Assembly (NCBI GenBank): GCA_001777915.1
Contig: MFFN01000004.1
Location: 289,632-353,631, forward strand
Length of the DNA: 64,000 bases
Direction: 5' to 3'
Source of the DNA: Candidatus Edwardsbacteria bacterium RifOxyA12_full_54_48
Lineage (GTDB): Bacteria > Edwardsbacteria > AC1 > EtOH8
Shown: positions 1-9,080 of the stretch, piece after piece
Position numbering within the stretch: the stretch's first letter is position 1
How the letters are laid out: the number at the start of each line of letters is the position of its first letter
The notes under the pieces: generated by a model
Told to the model about the DNA's origin: nothing
The model's database searches: none
Seen by the model: only the letters and a program-made list of their open reading frames with translations
Translations under genes and position numbers: made by a program

Positions 1-1695
1 CATGGCCCTCACCCGGCCGCTGTACAATCCAGCTACAAAGGACTGGCCCTTCTCCAGGGTGCCCTGCTGAACCAGAACCGTGGCCAGGATCCCCTTGCCC
101 TTGTCCAGCCGGGACTCTATCACCGTGCCCTTGGCCGGGCAGTCGGGGTTGGCTTGCAGTTCCAGCAGGTCGGCCTGCAACAGCACCATCTCCAGCAGTT
201 TTTCCACGTTGAGGCCGGTCTTGGCCGAAACCTCCACGGCGATGGTCTTGCCTCCCCAGTCCTCCACCAATAAACCGACCTTGGAGAGATCCTGCTTGAC
301 CCGGTTGGAGTCTGCCCCGGGCAGGTCTATTTTGTTGATGGCCACTATGATCGGCACCTTGGCCGCCTGGGCATGGTCTATGGCCTCCCTGGTCTGGGGC
401 ATCAGCCCCTCGGTGGCGGCCACCACCAAAATTACGATATCGGTCACCTGGGCCCCCCTGGCCCGCATGGCGGTAAAGGCCTCGTGGCCCGGGGTGTCCA
501 GAAAAGTTATCGAACCGTTGCTTATTTTCACCTCATAAGCCCCGATATGCTGGGTGATGCTGCCGTGCTCCCCTCCGGCCACATCGGTCTTGCGGATGGT
601 GTCCAGCAGGGTGGTCTTGCCGTGATCCACGTGGCCCATCACCGTCACCACCGGAGGCCGCGGCTTCAGGTTTTCCGGGGAAAGCTTTTCCTCCTCCTTC
701 TCCTCCGGCTGGTTGAATTCATCCTGCTCCTCCAGCGCATAGCCGAATTCATCGGCGATGGTGGCCAGGGTATCCAGGTCCAGACGCTGGTTGATGGTGA
801 CCATCAAGCCCAGCCCCAAGGCCTTGGCGATCACCTCTCCCGGCTTGGCCCCTATGGCCTGGGCCAGATCGGCCACCGAAGAATACTCCGGCATTTTAAC
901 GACCTTTTCGTCAACCGCCTCTGCCGACAGATCCCCCCGCTCCTTGTCTTTATAGGACCTGCGGGCTTTGCCCCTTTCGATGGCGGCCATGGTCTGCCTG
1001 ACCGTTGCGGCAATGGCCACATGGTCAACCGGCAGCTTTTTATCCTTATGTTTTTTCCGCTTGCGTTTTCTTTTCCGTTTTCCCAGCGCGTCCTCTTCCG
1101 CCAGCGGCTTGGGATAGGGGGTGGTCATCTCCTTGGGATAATCTATGGGAGTGGGCACGATCTTGGTGATCACCGGTTTGTGCACCACCGGCCTGGGTGG
1201 TACCGGCCTTCTTATCACCGGCTTAGCGCCCGAAACCGCCGCAACCCTTGATACGATAACCGGGGGAGCTTCCTCCACCGCCACCTTGGCCTCGGCTTTG
1301 ACCGTGGCTTCTTTTTTCTCCTGGATCTTCTTCTTCTGCTGTTGTTCCTGCTTGACCGCTTGCTTCTCCTCCTCGAACTTCAGCTTGACAGACTCCAGCA
1401 TATCATTGGTGACCAGGCTCATCCGGCTCTTGATATTGAAATTAAGCTCATTGAGCATGGACAGCAGGGCATCGGCCGATATCTTCAGATCCTTGGCCGC
1501 CTCAAAAACCTTCACCTCCTTGGCCGGTTTGGCGGCCTCGGCTTTCTTTTTGGCAACGGGCTTCTTCTGGGCCACTTCCGCTTTCTTGGCCACTTCTGTC
1601 TTTTTGACCACTTCTGTCTTCTTGACCGCTTCTTTCACCCCGGCTGCCTTGGCTGTCTTCTTGGCGGGCTTGGTGGTTTTCTTAGTCTCTGCCAT
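1..1695 (-). CDS. infB: Translation initiation factor IF-2 (C-terminus cut by window edge)
   Basis: GTPase that places initiator tRNA on the 30S subunit. The visible 565 codons run from the ATG at 1695, which has AGGAGAT just upstream, and stay open to base 1. The N-terminus is a Lys/Ala/Val-rich low-complexity stretch with KKTEV-type repeats, followed by an IF2_N-like helical region near residues 50-100, a Lys/Arg cluster and a second IF2_N-like segment. The G domain starts near residue 348 with GHVDHGKTT at 354-362, then DTPGHEAF and NKIDLPG. Domain II begins before the edge. The start lies 8 bases after the nusA stop, so this is the usual rimP-nusA-infB operon. The missing part should hold domains III and IV. 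Confidence 0.97.
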   Translation of the reverse strand, partial: MAETKKTTKPAKKTAKAAGVKEAVKKTEVVKKTEVAKKAEVAQKKPVAKKKAEAAKPAKEVKVFEAAKDLKISADALLSMLNELNFNIKSRMSLVTNDMLESVKLKFEEEKQAVKQEQQQKKKIQEKKEATVKAEAKVAVEEAPPVIVSRVAAVSGAKPVIRRPVPPRPVVHKPVITKIVPTPIDYPKEMTTPYPKPLAEEDALGKRKRKRKRKKHKDKKLPVDHVAIAATVRQTMAAIERGKARRSYKDKERGDLSAEAVDEKVVKMPEYSSVADLAQAIGAKPGEVIAKALGLGLMVTINQRLDLDTLATIADEFGYALEEQDEFNQPEEKEEEKLSPENLKPRPPVVTVMGHVDHGKTTLLDTIRKTDVAGGEHGSITQHIGAYEVKISNGSITFLDTPGHEAFTAMRARGAQVTDIVILVVAATEGLMPQTREAIDHAQAAKVPIIVAINKIDLPGADSNRVKQDLSKVGLLVEDWGGKTIAVEVSAKTGLNVEKLLEMVLLQADLLELQANPDCPAKGTVIESRLDKGKGILATVLVQQGTLEKGQSFVAGLYSGRVRAM

Positions 1696-1703
1696 AATAT
1701 CTC

Positions 1704-3176
1704 CTATTCCTGCCGTTCCGATGGTTCTCCGGCCTGGTGCTGCTCATCGTCATTGTCAGATCCTTTTTCTCCGTCGCTGCCGGATTCTTCGGCCGGATTC
1801 TCCTCGGCTTTGGCCGGGGTTCCCTCGGCGCCGGGCTCTGCCGGGGTCGATTCTTCCCCGCCGGCAGGCTGGTCGGGAGCCGGCCTATCGGCCGGCTTGG
1901 CCGGGGAGTTCTTCTCGTCAAAATGCATCAACTGGGCATCCTTGGCCTCCTTGGCGGCGGACAGCACCTTCTCGGCCGTCTTGGCGCCTATGCCATCGAT
2001 GCTGGTCAGGCCCTCCTCGCCCGATTCTATCACCTTTTCCACCGTATCCAGCCCGGCATCCTTGAGCTTGGCTTTGATCTTGTCGGAGATGATCAGTTCC
2101 TCCATCGGTATCTGCACCTGGGCCAGGGCCTCGAACCTCTCCTGGTACTGGCTGTCGGTCATCACATCTATCCGCCAGCCGGTAAGCTTGGCCGCCAGGC
2201 GGACATTCTGCCCCCTCTTGCCGATGGCCAGCGAATACTGGTCGTCGGGGCAGATCACTATCACCCGCCTCTCCTCGGGCTCGGGGAAGGCCTCCAGCCC
2301 CTTGGCCGGAGAAAGAGCCCGGGCCACGAACAGCGCCGGATCCGAAGACCAGGATACGATATCTATCTTCTCGCCCGACAGCTCCCGGACCACCGTCTGG
2401 ACCCTGGCGCCCTTGAGCCCCACAAAAGCCCCCACCGCGTCCACCTTGGCTTCATTGGAGTGCACCGCAACTTTGGCCCGATCGCCCGCCTCGCGGGCAA
2501 CAGCCTTTATCTCCACCAGGCCCTCTTTTGTCTCCGGCACCTCCTGCATGAACAGGCGCTTGACAAAATCGGGATGGCTGCGCGACAATATCACCTGCGG
2601 CCCTTTGATGGTCTTGGCCACATCCAGGACCACCGCCCTGACGGTGCGCCCCTGCTGATATCTCTCCGAACGGATCTGCTCGGAATACGGCAGAACGGCC
2701 TCGGTGCGGTCCAGGCTGACCAGGATGTCGTCCCGGCTGATCTGCTGGACCGTCCCGGTGACGATGTCCCCCACCTTGCCGGAGAAATCCTTGAACACCT
2801 GCTCCCGCTCGGCCTCCCGCACCTTCTGGAAAAGTATCTGCTTGGTGGCCTGGATGGCCATCCGCCCGAACTCTTCGAACGGCAGGATCACCTCCACCTC
2901 ATCGCCCGGCTGGGGGTCGTCGATATATTCCGCGGCATCGGCGGCGGAGATCTCCAGGACCGGATTGAGGACCTCCTCGGCCACCAGCTTCTTGGCAAAG
3001 ATGCCTATCTCTCCGGTATCGTCCTCCAGCTCTACGAAGATGTTCTCCGATGTGCCGAACCGCTTTTTGCAGGCCTGCAGCAGGCCCATCTTAAGGGTTT
3101 CGATGACAAATTCCTTGCTCAGGTTTTTGCGCCTGGCGATCTCGCTCAGGGCTTCAATTACGTCTAGGTTGGACAC
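1704..3176 (-). CDS. nusA: Transcription termination/antitermination factor NusA
   Basis: RNA polymerase-binding elongation factor of 490 residues. The N-terminal domain (about 1-125) is followed by an S1 domain containing [15 protein letters not shown], two KH domains ([18 protein letters not shown]-like and [13 protein letters not shown]), and a helix-hairpin-helix-type repeat ([16 protein letters not shown]). A Glu/Asp/Pro-rich tail of about 60 residues closes the protein. The start is GTG at 3176 with AAGGAGT placed upstream. It lies between rimP and infB, as in most bacteria. The acidic tail is longer than in many homologues but is low complexity. Confidence 0.97.
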   Translation of the reverse strand: MSNLDVIEALSEIARRKNLSKEFVIETLKMGLLQACKKRFGTSENIFVELEDDTGEIGIFAKKLVAEEVLNPVLEISAADAAEYIDDPQPGDEVEVILPFEEFGRMAIQATKQILFQKVREAEREQVFKDFSGKVGDIVTGTVQQISRDDILVSLDRTEAVLPYSEQIRSERYQQGRTVRAVVLDVAKTIKGPQVILSRSHPDFVKRLFMQEVPETKEGLVEIKAVAREAGDRAKVAVHSNEAKVDAVGAFVGLKGARVQTVVRELSGEKIDIVSWSSDPALFVARALSPAKGLEAFPEPEERRVIVICPDDQYSLAIGKRGQNVRLAAKLTGWRIDVMTDSQYQERFEALAQVQIPMEELIISDKIKAKLKDAGLDTVEKVIESGEEGLTSIDGIGAKTAEKVLSAAKEAKDAQLMHFDEKNSPAKPADRPAPDQPAGGEESTPAEPGAEGTPAKAEENPAEESGSDGEKGSDNDDEQHQAGEPSERQE

Positions 3177-3221
3177 GCTTTACTCCTTGTATGTATGTGA
3201 TCCTGGTGTTATTTTTCTTAC

Positions 3222-3306
3222 CCCCTCCCGCAGCCCACTTCGCCGAAGTATGCTATAACAGACGCCTATCTTCGGTTACGAAGGCTGAATCGGCAAGGGT
3301 TTGGGG
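3222..3306. repeat. Intergenic repeat-like segment between rimP and nusA
   Basis: The 130-base rimP-nusA gap is mostly non-coding. It shares blocks such as CTTCGCCG, AGTATGCT and AAGGCTGAA, in the same order, with the segment at 30530-30590. These look like two diverged copies of one dispersed intergenic element. No gene is seen here. Confidence 0.4.
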
Positions 3307-3789
3307 TCAGGTCTTTTTCAATTCCACTTCCAGCCGGGCTTTTTTTATCTGGGCCAGCGGCAGCCAGACCGATGCCTGATCCTTCAGGACGATCTTGACC
3401 ATTCCGTTCTGGACATCACCGATGTGCCCGATGAAGGTGTTCTGGCCGTTCAGGGGCTGGCTGATGACCACCTTGACCGGCCGGCCGGCATAGCGAAGGA
3501 AATCCTCCGCCCTCTTCAGCGGCCGGTCCAGGCCGGGGGAGGATACCTCCAGATTATAGGGCTGCGGGATGGGATCGCTGGCATCCAGCTCGGCCGAGAT
3601 CCGGCGCGACAGTCCGCTGCAATCCTCCATGGAGACCCCCTGCCCGGGGCGGTCTATGAACACTCTTAGAAAATCCCCGCCGGCCTTGTATTCCACGTCC
3701 ACCAGCTCCAGCCCCATCTCGCCGGCCAGGGGCCGGGCCAGTTCCTTTATTTTGGCGATGATCTCTTCGGCGGTAGGGTTAAGTTCCAT
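3307..3789 (-). CDS. rimP: Ribosome maturation factor RimP
   Basis: 30S assembly factor of 160 residues. The N-terminal alpha/beta domain reads MELNPTAEEIIAKIKELARP and carries the family-typical GLELVDVEYK and LRVFIDRPGQGVSMEDC. The C-terminal SH3-like part contains EVSSPGLDRPLK and the GHIGDVQNGMVKIVL region. The frame is open to 4032, but homology begins at the ATG at 3789, and the upstream extension has no family similarity, so 3789 is preferred. The Shine-Dalgarno match is weak. It is first gene of the rimP-nusA-infB operon. The leader (3890-3935) contains an imperfect hairpin with GCTTG/CAAGC arms. Confidence 0.93.
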   Translation of the reverse strand: MELNPTAEEIIAKIKELARPLAGEMGLELVDVEYKAGGDFLRVFIDRPGQGVSMEDCSGLSRRISAELDASDPIPQPYNLEVSSPGLDRPLKRAEDFLRYAGRPVKVVISQPLNGQNTFIGHIGDVQNGMVKIVLKDQASVWLPLAQIKKARLEVELKKT

Positions 3790-3992
3790 TCGGTGCTCTG
3801 CTTTTAAGATTAGAAACTCGAGTGCCGGCCATTCTCGCACTTCATTGCATTCAGCATAAACTCCAGCGGGAAGCCCGTCCGGGTTGTCAGTTTTCGCGCT
3901 TGTGCGCTGAAGCGCTATGGCGCGCAAGCACGAACCTGATAAAAAATCTCTGCGCCTCCATGATTGAGTTTCCGGCTGGTTTTTCGGATAGC

Positions 3993-4021
3993 AAAAGAGA
4001 GCGGGCTTTGTACCCGCTCTC
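3993..4021 (-). terminator. Rho-independent terminator
   Basis: Nine-base arms GAGAGCGGG/CCCGCTCTC (3997-4005, 4013-4021) are followed on the minus strand by a short T run. It lies downstream of the dimer glycosylase-like gene ending at 4051. Confidence 0.75.
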
Positions 4022-4050
4022 CTAAAAATCAAGTCTGGAGGTATTATAGC

Positions 4051-4506
4051 CTAAAAGGAGATATAATGCAAGGATTTTTTTGCCCGCTCCCAGTCCTCCA
4101 CCGGGCCTTTGATAACCTTGAAAAGGGTATGGGTCTGGATATTTTTATCGCTAAGTATTGAAATATGCCTCTGGACATCCCGCTTCTTCAGTTTCTTCAA
4201 CAGATGGCGGAGTTCGTATTCCACCTGGCCCGCAGCCACCTTTATTTTTGGCGCTTTCTTTTTCGAGGATATTTTTTTGCCGTCGAAGCTGTATCCTCTG
4301 GCCGCCGATTCTTCATGAACCCCGAGCAGATAAGCACCGATGGCCGCCAACGGGTCCTTTTGTCCCTTGAACCTCTGCAGCTGGGGATGGCTCCTGTAGC
4401 CCTTGGTCCCTCCCTGGAGGACCTTCTGGGCCAGCAATCCCTCGCGCCACACGGCTAAAAGACCCTGGCGGTCCAAATATTTTGGATGTAATGACCAGAG
4501 GCGCAT
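4051..4506 (-). CDS. Pyrimidine dimer DNA glycosylase-like protein (Pyr_excise/DenV-like family)
   Basis: 151 residues with the signature opening MRLWSLHPKYLDRQGL, then WREGLLAQKVL, GGTKGYRSHPQL and DPLAAIGAYL. This is the pattern of bacterial proteins annotated as pyrimidine dimer DNA glycosylase or endonuclease V (T4 DenV-like). Family members excise UV photoproducts or related lesions. The middle is Lys-rich (KKISSKKKAPKIK). The start at 4506 lies 4 bases downstream of the desaturase-like stop at 4511, so the two genes may be co-transcribed although they are functionally unrelated. Activity here is inferred from family only. Confidence 0.8.
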   Translation of the reverse strand: MRLWSLHPKYLDRQGLLAVWREGLLAQKVLQGGTKGYRSHPQLQRFKGQKDPLAAIGAYLLGVHEESAARGYSFDGKKISSKKKAPKIKVAAGQVEYELRHLLKKLKKRDVQRHISILSDKNIQTHTLFKVIKGPVEDWERAKKSLHYISF

Positions 4507-4510
4507 TGGG

Positions 4511-5992
4511 CTATTTCGATTTGTTTATCATCTCGGCCGCGATCCGTCCCGATTGGTAGATGGTGGGCAGGCCCGAGCCGGGGTGGGTTCCTCCGCCCAC
4601 CAGGTAGCAGTTGCCGAATTCCTCGAATTTGTTATGGGGGCGGAAGGACAGCATCTGGCTGATCTTGTGGCTCAGGTTGAAGGTGGCCCCGTTGTATATC
4701 CCGTACTCCTGCTCCCAGTCAGCCGGGGTGATGATCTTCTCGACCTCGATGTGCTGGTCCAGATCCTTAAGCTCGGTCTTCTGCTTGATTATCCCGATAA
4801 CCCGGTCCCTGAAGGCCTTGCGCTCCTTCTGCCAGTCAATGCCAGAGGTCTGGTTGGTCACCGGCACCAGCACGTAGATGGCAGATTTGCCTTTCGGCGC
4901 CAGGGTGGGATCGGTGATGCTGGCATTCTGGATATAGACCGATGGGTCTTTTGACAGCATCTTGCGACGGGCGATGTCCTCCACATTGTCCCGGTAATCT
5001 TCGGCGAAGATCACATTGTGGTGCGGGATGTCGTACAGCTTGTCCAGGCCCAGGTAGAGCATGAAGGTGGAACAGGAGTATTCCATCTTTCTGAGCTTTT
5101 GATCGGTGTATTTCCTGCGGTCCTGAGGTGCTATAAGATGGCTCATGGCCCAGGCGAAATCGGGGTTGATGATCACCGCATCGCCCCGCACCTCCTGTCC
5201 GTTCTCCAGAAGTATTCCCACGGCCTTCCTGTTCTCTATAATGATCCGCCTGACCGGAGTGCTTAGGTGGATCTTGCCCCCGTCTTCGATAACGACCTTG
5301 GCCATGGCCTGGGATATCCGGGTCAGCCCTCCGATGGGGTGATAGATGCCGAAGCGGTGCTCGATGATGGAAAGAATGGTAAAGGTGGCCGGGCACTGCC
5401 AGGGCGACATGCCCAGGTACTTGGCCTGGAAGGTCATGGCTATCCGCAGGTGCTCGTGCTTGAAGTATGCCGCCAGCCGGTGGTAGACCGAAGCAAAGGG
5501 GTCCAGCCGGGGAATGGCCTTTATAAAACGGGGCCTTAAGTATGAGAGCAGGCTGCCATAAGGCACCTTGAGGCAGGGATAGACCCGATCGAACTTCTTG
5601 CCCTCCTCCTTTTTGAACCTTAGATAATTCCGCCCGTCCCCGGGGAATCTTTTTTCGATCTCCTGGGCCATCTTATCCTGGTCACCGGATGGGAAAAAAT
5701 CATCCTTGCCGTCAAATCGCAGGCGGTACAATGGCTCCAGCGGCTTCAGTTCCAGATGATCCTCCATCTTTCGGCCGGTCTCCTTGAAGATCTCGTCCAG
5801 CACTTCCAGCAGCATCAAAAAGGTTGGCCCGGTGTCGAAAGTGAATTCGCCCAACTTGATGGGGGCGTTGCGCCCGCCCACCACCTCCTTCTTTTCGTAT
5901 ATCTCCACCTGGTGTCCGCTGTGGGCCAGCAGCATCCCGGCGATCAGCCCGCCCGGCCCGGCCCCGATGATGATGACTTTCTTCTTAGACAT
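4511..5992 (-). CDS. Phytoene desaturase-like FAD-dependent oxidoreductase (CrtI family)
   Basis: About 493 residues with an N-terminal Rossmann FAD motif (VIIIGAGPGGLIAGMLLA), EKKEVVGGRNA, an internal FDTGPTFLM, and a C-terminal GNCYLVGGGTHPGSGLPT FAD-binding motif followed by a helix (SGRIAAEMI). This is the fold and motif order of CrtI-type carotenoid desaturases and isomerases. The ATG at 5992 is preferred over the in-frame TTG at 6004. No carotenoid synthase or other crt gene is nearby, so substrate is unknown; lipid or isoprenoid oxidation is plausible. Confidence 0.88.
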   Translation of the reverse strand: MSKKKVIIIGAGPGGLIAGMLLAHSGHQVEIYEKKEVVGGRNAPIKLGEFTFDTGPTFLMLLEVLDEIFKETGRKMEDHLELKPLEPLYRLRFDGKDDFFPSGDQDKMAQEIEKRFPGDGRNYLRFKKEEGKKFDRVYPCLKVPYGSLLSYLRPRFIKAIPRLDPFASVYHRLAAYFKHEHLRIAMTFQAKYLGMSPWQCPATFTILSIIEHRFGIYHPIGGLTRISQAMAKVVIEDGGKIHLSTPVRRIIIENRKAVGILLENGQEVRGDAVIINPDFAWAMSHLIAPQDRRKYTDQKLRKMEYSCSTFMLYLGLDKLYDIPHHNVIFAEDYRDNVEDIARRKMLSKDPSVYIQNASITDPTLAPKGKSAIYVLVPVTNQTSGIDWQKERKAFRDRVIGIIKQKTELKDLDQHIEVEKIITPADWEQEYGIYNGATFNLSHKISQMLSFRPHNKFEEFGNCYLVGGGTHPGSGLPTIYQSGRIAAEMINKSK

Positions 5993-6081
5993 AAATTTTA
6001 TCAATTGTTATTAAAATATCGGGTTCAACCTATTTTTTACGTCCAAATTTCTTGGTACTTTGGTGCCTTTGTGGCAAGAAT

Positions 6082-6762
6082 TCATATCAGGTTCTTCTCG
6101 GCAAAGCTGTAATGCCCCAGCCTTCCCACTATGATATGATCCAGCAGCCGGATATCCATGGTCTTGGCCACGCTGATGATGGAGTCGGTCAGGGCCTTGT
6201 CCTCCGGCGACGGCTGGCAATGCCCGCTGGGGTGGTTGTGCATCAGGATCAGTCCGGCGGCATGGCAGTCCAAAGCTTCCTTGATGATCCGTCGGGGATA
6301 GACCGCGGCCTTGTCCACCGTCCCCTGGTTTATGATGCTGTGTTTCAGCACTTCGTTCTTGGTGTTGAGGTAGATGCACAAAAAAACTTCATTCGGCTGG
6401 CCAGCCAATTTGGACTTGGCAAAATTAAGCACCGTCTGGGGAGATGAGAGCACGTCCCTTGATGACATCTCGTTGGTCATATAATACTCGGTCAGCGCCT
6501 TGTTCAATTTTATCAGGATGCCGGATCCCGGGCTCAACCCCTTGACCCGGCCCAGTTCCTCGGAGGAAGCATCCAGCACTCCGGAAAGCCCGTTGAATCT
6601 CTTTATCAGTTCCTTGGCCAGGGGTTTGATGTCACGCCGGGGCAGGGCATAGGTCAGCAACAGCTCCAGCAGTTCATAGTCGTGCAGGCTGTCCCCTCCG
6701 GTTTTTAGGAACCTGTCTTTCAATCGTTGCCGGTGTCCGGCATTAAGCTCCCTGTTATCCAT
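6082..6762 (-). CDS. radC: RadC-family JAB/MPN metalloprotein
   Basis: 226 residues. The N-terminal helix-hairpin-helix region (about 20-95) includes YELLELLLTYALPRRD. The C-terminal JAB/MPN domain carries the JAMM-type metal ligands in LILMHNHPSGHCQPSPED plus the upstream Glu. The ATG at 6762 has AGGTGG upstream. The family was named for DNA repair, but its true role is unsettled. It stands alone; the gap to the desaturase-like gene is AT-rich and holds a short TTGGTGCCTTTGTGG repeat-type string. Confidence 0.95.
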   Translation of the reverse strand: MDNRELNAGHRQRLKDRFLKTGGDSLHDYELLELLLTYALPRRDIKPLAKELIKRFNGLSGVLDASSEELGRVKGLSPGSGILIKLNKALTEYYMTNEMSSRDVLSSPQTVLNFAKSKLAGQPNEVFLCIYLNTKNEVLKHSIINQGTVDKAAVYPRRIIKEALDCHAAGLILMHNHPSGHCQPSPEDKALTDSIISVAKTMDIRLLDHIIVGRLGHYSFAEKNLI

Positions 6763-6828
6763 TTCCCACCTGCTAAATTTTCATGACCAGATTGTTGTTG
6801 GAAATACTCTCCGATGATGGAAATCGGC

Positions 6829-6857
6829 TTGCATATTTGCCGGGTTTGTTATACAAT
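6829..6857 (+). promoter_or_regulatory. Sigma-70-type promoter for the PATAN response regulator
   Basis: TTGCAT (6829-6834), a 17-base spacer and TACAAT (6852-6857). The predicted start site near 6864 is about 24 bases before the ATG, with GAGGAGGT in between. Confidence 0.65.
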
Positions 6858-6887
6858 ACTTTTGAACCATCTTTTCCGAGGAGGTCT

Positions 6888-7526
6888 ATGGAAAACTATA
6901 CCATTCTGGTGGTCGAGGATGAGGCCAACATGGCCCGGCTGCTGGAATTTCAACTGCGGAAGGCCGGCTATCAGGTGATCCAGGCCCGCGACGGCCAGGA
7001 CGGCCTTCAGGTGGCCCGGGAGAAACAGGTGGATCTGATCCTGACCGACATCATGATGCCCATGATGGACGGCTACGAACTGTGCCGGGCCGTCAAGAAA
7101 AGCCCCGATCTGAAGCACCTCCCGGTGCTGATGCTCTCGGCCAAGATAGACCGGGCCAGCATCATCCATGGTTATGCGGTGGGCGCCGCCCGTTATCTGA
7201 CCAAGCCCCTCAAGCGGGAGGAGCTCTACAAGGGCATCGACCTGCGGCTGAAATACGCCTCCAAGGCCCGGTCCATGCTGGCCCGCAAAGCCAAGGAGTG
7301 GTCCGGCAAACTGTCGGTGGTCAATATATTCAAACTGCTGGAATTGTTCTCCGTCGGAGGCTGGACCGGCCGCATAGAAATAATCAATATCGAAGGACAG
7401 CACGGCTGCCTGCACCTGAACCAGGGGGCCATCGAGCACTGCAGCCTGGAGGGGCAGATCAATATGTTCAACATATTCGTGGTGCTGTCGTGGGAGCAGG
7501 GCTCCTTTGAGGCCACCCGCTATTGA
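6888..7526 (+). CDS. Response regulator with C-terminal DUF4388 (PATAN) domain
   Basis: 212 residues. An N-terminal REC domain (about 4-118) starts ILVVEDEANMARLLEF and has the phospho-acceptor Asp in DLILTDIMMPMMDG and the Lys of LTKPLKREEL. A short linker leads to a C-terminal PATAN-like module (about 130-212) with LLELFSVGGWTGRIEI, GCLHLNQGAIEHC and WEQGSFE. PATAN domains occur in chemotaxis- and motility-type response regulators and mediate protein interaction. The ATG at 6888 is chosen because GAGGAGGT precedes it; an upstream ATG at 6783 lies before the promoter. No histidine kinase is adjacent. Confidence 0.92.
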   Translation: MENYTILVVEDEANMARLLEFQLRKAGYQVIQARDGQDGLQVAREKQVDLILTDIMMPMMDGYELCRAVKKSPDLKHLPVLMLSAKIDRASIIHGYAVGAARYLTKPLKREELYKGIDLRLKYASKARSMLARKAKEWSGKLSVVNIFKLLELFSVGGWTGRIEIINIEGQHGCLHLNQGAIEHCSLEGQINMFNIFVVLSWEQGSFEATRY

Positions 7527-7563
7527 TCCCCTCCCGGGGCGCCGCTGTCCGCTCTGGGTGAAG

Positions 7564-8271
7564 TTACCTTGCCAGGGCTTTCTGTCTTAAGCCCTCGGGA
7601 AATTTTTCTATGGCACACCTCAATGCCGTCCGCGGCATTTCCTTTTTATTCTCGATCACGTAGTCAAAGACCTCGCGTTGGTGATTATCCCCGGCCACCT
7701 TCAGCATCCAGCCGTAGCCCTTCTGCACCAGATCCTCTTTATCCGACAAAAGGATGTCAGCCGTCTTGAAGGCCTCTTTAAGGAAAAACCCCCGGCGCAA
7801 ACCGTAGATCAGGGCCACGCCCGAGGCCCGGCGCATCCACCACTTGGGCGATCCGGCCCACTTTAGGACCCGGGGGGCATACTCCGGATGATGATATAGA
7901 AAACATCCCAAGGCATGGGTACAGAGATCGTCCACCCCGCCCCAGTCCGGGGCGAATTTTTTTAGCCATTTTTCGAACCGGGAGAAATCGCCGGGCTGGT
8001 ATCTCTTTCTTGATCGGTAAGCCCAGTCGAAGGCAATGGTCCGCTCCTCGCTGAGGCCGGATCCCAGCAGGTGGCCGCATAGTTTGAAAATATCGTCCCT
8101 GGGCCGGTCCTTGATGGCGGCATAATATTTTTGGGAGATCTTTCGGACCGCCGGGGTCCTGACCCCGTAAAGTTTTATCCCCTCCTTGAAAAAGACCTGG
8201 ATCGCCCGGCGGTATCCTTCATCGCTGCCGGCTTTCAGGTCCTTTCGTATCTCTATTACCAGCCTTTTCAA
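7564..8271 (-). CDS. AlkD-like DNA alkylation repair protein (HEAT-repeat glycosylase family)
   Basis: 235 residues of helical repeats typical of the AlkC/AlkD family (YGVRTPAVRKISQKYY, FDWAYRSRKRY, DWGGVDDLCTHALGCFL, KWMRRASGVALIY-like segment, VQKGYGWMLK). These enzymes excise bulky or charged alkylated bases without base flipping. The catalytic-type Asp falls in the WGGVDDLC segment. The start appears to be TTG at 8271, overlapping the preceding stop as TTGA, so translation is probably coupled. It is last of three tightly packed minus-strand genes with an alkyltransferase-like gene, giving a base-damage repair context. Confidence 0.85.
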   Translation of the reverse strand: MKRLVIEIRKDLKAGSDEGYRRAIQVFFKEGIKLYGVRTPAVRKISQKYYAAIKDRPRDDIFKLCGHLLGSGLSEERTIAFDWAYRSRKRYQPGDFSRFEKWLKKFAPDWGGVDDLCTHALGCFLYHHPEYAPRVLKWAGSPKWWMRRASGVALIYGLRRGFFLKEAFKTADILLSDKEDLVQKGYGWMLKVAGDNHQREVFDYVIENKKEMPRTALRCAIEKFPEGLRQKALAR

Positions 8272-8768
8272 TTCGCATCCCCCGCACCGATCACCCGGCG
8301 GATCATTTTACCATCGCTATTGTACAGATCGGTGGACACCAGATTGGTGCCCGGGTCAAGGTAATTCACCCTGCGGGAATAGCCCTTCCGGGCGGCGAAT
8401 TCCGGCCGGTAAAAGTGCTCCACCCGGCTGGTGCTGCCGCCGGAGTATGGCAGGTTGTAATAGTTGATTATCTTGTAGCAGCCGGTCCTGCGGCTGTAGG
8501 GTTCGGTAAGGAATATCCGGGTCTCCTTGATCTTTTTCTTCAAATCGAAGAGATCGTTTATGTAGAGACATTTGTCCCCGTGCGTCGGGTCGCCCCGATA
8601 GGAGATGCTGATGGTCCTTCCGCCGTAGATGTTGTTCCGGTCTATGACCCTGATCCGGTTGTTGGGCAGGCGGCTTCCGGCCAGCATCAGGAAGGATATG
8701 AAAACCAGCCCCAGCAAAAAATGCAGGTAAAAGAAAGGCTGGCGTTTTTTATTTTTAATGATCCTCAT
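8268..8768 (-). CDS. Hypothetical membrane-anchored protein
   Basis: 166 residues, not recognised. A basic N-terminus (MRIIKNKKRQ) precedes one hydrophobic segment (about 11-31), consistent with a signal anchor. The rest is a soluble extracytoplasmic part rich in Tyr, Arg and Asn. It overlaps the ATL gene by 14 bases and the AlkD-like gene by 4, so it belongs to that operon, but a DNA-repair role would be odd for an exported protein. Confidence 0.7.
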   Translation of the reverse strand: MRIIKNKKRQPFFYLHFLLGLVFISFLMLAGSRLPNNRIRVIDRNNIYGGRTISISYRGDPTHGDKCLYINDLFDLKKKIKETRIFLTEPYSRRTGCYKIINYYNLPYSGGSTSRVEHFYRPEFAARKGYSRRVNYLDPGTNLVSTDLYNSDGKMIRRVIGAGDAN

Positions 8769-9066
8769 TTTTCCACCGATAAATGTCCAGGTCTATCGTT
8801 CCGGCCAGGCTGAACTCCACCCCCTCGCTCTCCAGCATGACCCGCTGTTCCTCGTAGCCCTGGCTTGGTTTCAGGGATATCTGTCCCTTGCCGTTTATCA
8901 CCCGGTGCCAGGGAAGTTTTTCCTTGCCCGAGCTGGAATGCAATATCCAGATGACGGCCCGGGCACCCCTGGGATTGCCGGCCAGGGCCGCGATCTGCCC
9001 ATAAGACGCCACCTTGCCGTGCGGGATGCGTTTGATGACGGAGATTATGTTGGAGGAGAAGGTCAT
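8755..9066 (-). CDS. Alkyltransferase-like (ATL) protein, MGMT family
   Basis: 103 residues matching the MGMT C-terminal domain: RIPHGKVASYGQIAALAG, then ARAVIW and LPWHRVINGKG. True methyltransferases have PCHRV, but here the acceptor Cys is Trp (W53), the hallmark of ATL proteins. ATLs bind O6-alkylguanine, flip it and hand it to nucleotide excision repair instead of repairing it. The start at 9066 lies 14 bases after the Res stop, so it may be read from the defence operon as well. The AlkD-like gene follows after one hypothetical gene. Confidence 0.92.
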   Translation of the reverse strand: MTFSSNIISVIKRIPHGKVASYGQIAALAGNPRGARAVIWILHSSSGKEKLPWHRVINGKGQISLKPSQGYEEQRVMLESEGVEFSLAGTIDLDIYRWKNEDH

Positions 9067-9080
9067 GCTCTTTGGCTGTC

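Noticed and set aside
3790-4032. N-terminal extension of rimP by 81 codons
   Set aside because: RimP homology starts at the ATG at 3789; the extension crosses the preceding terminator and a hairpin.
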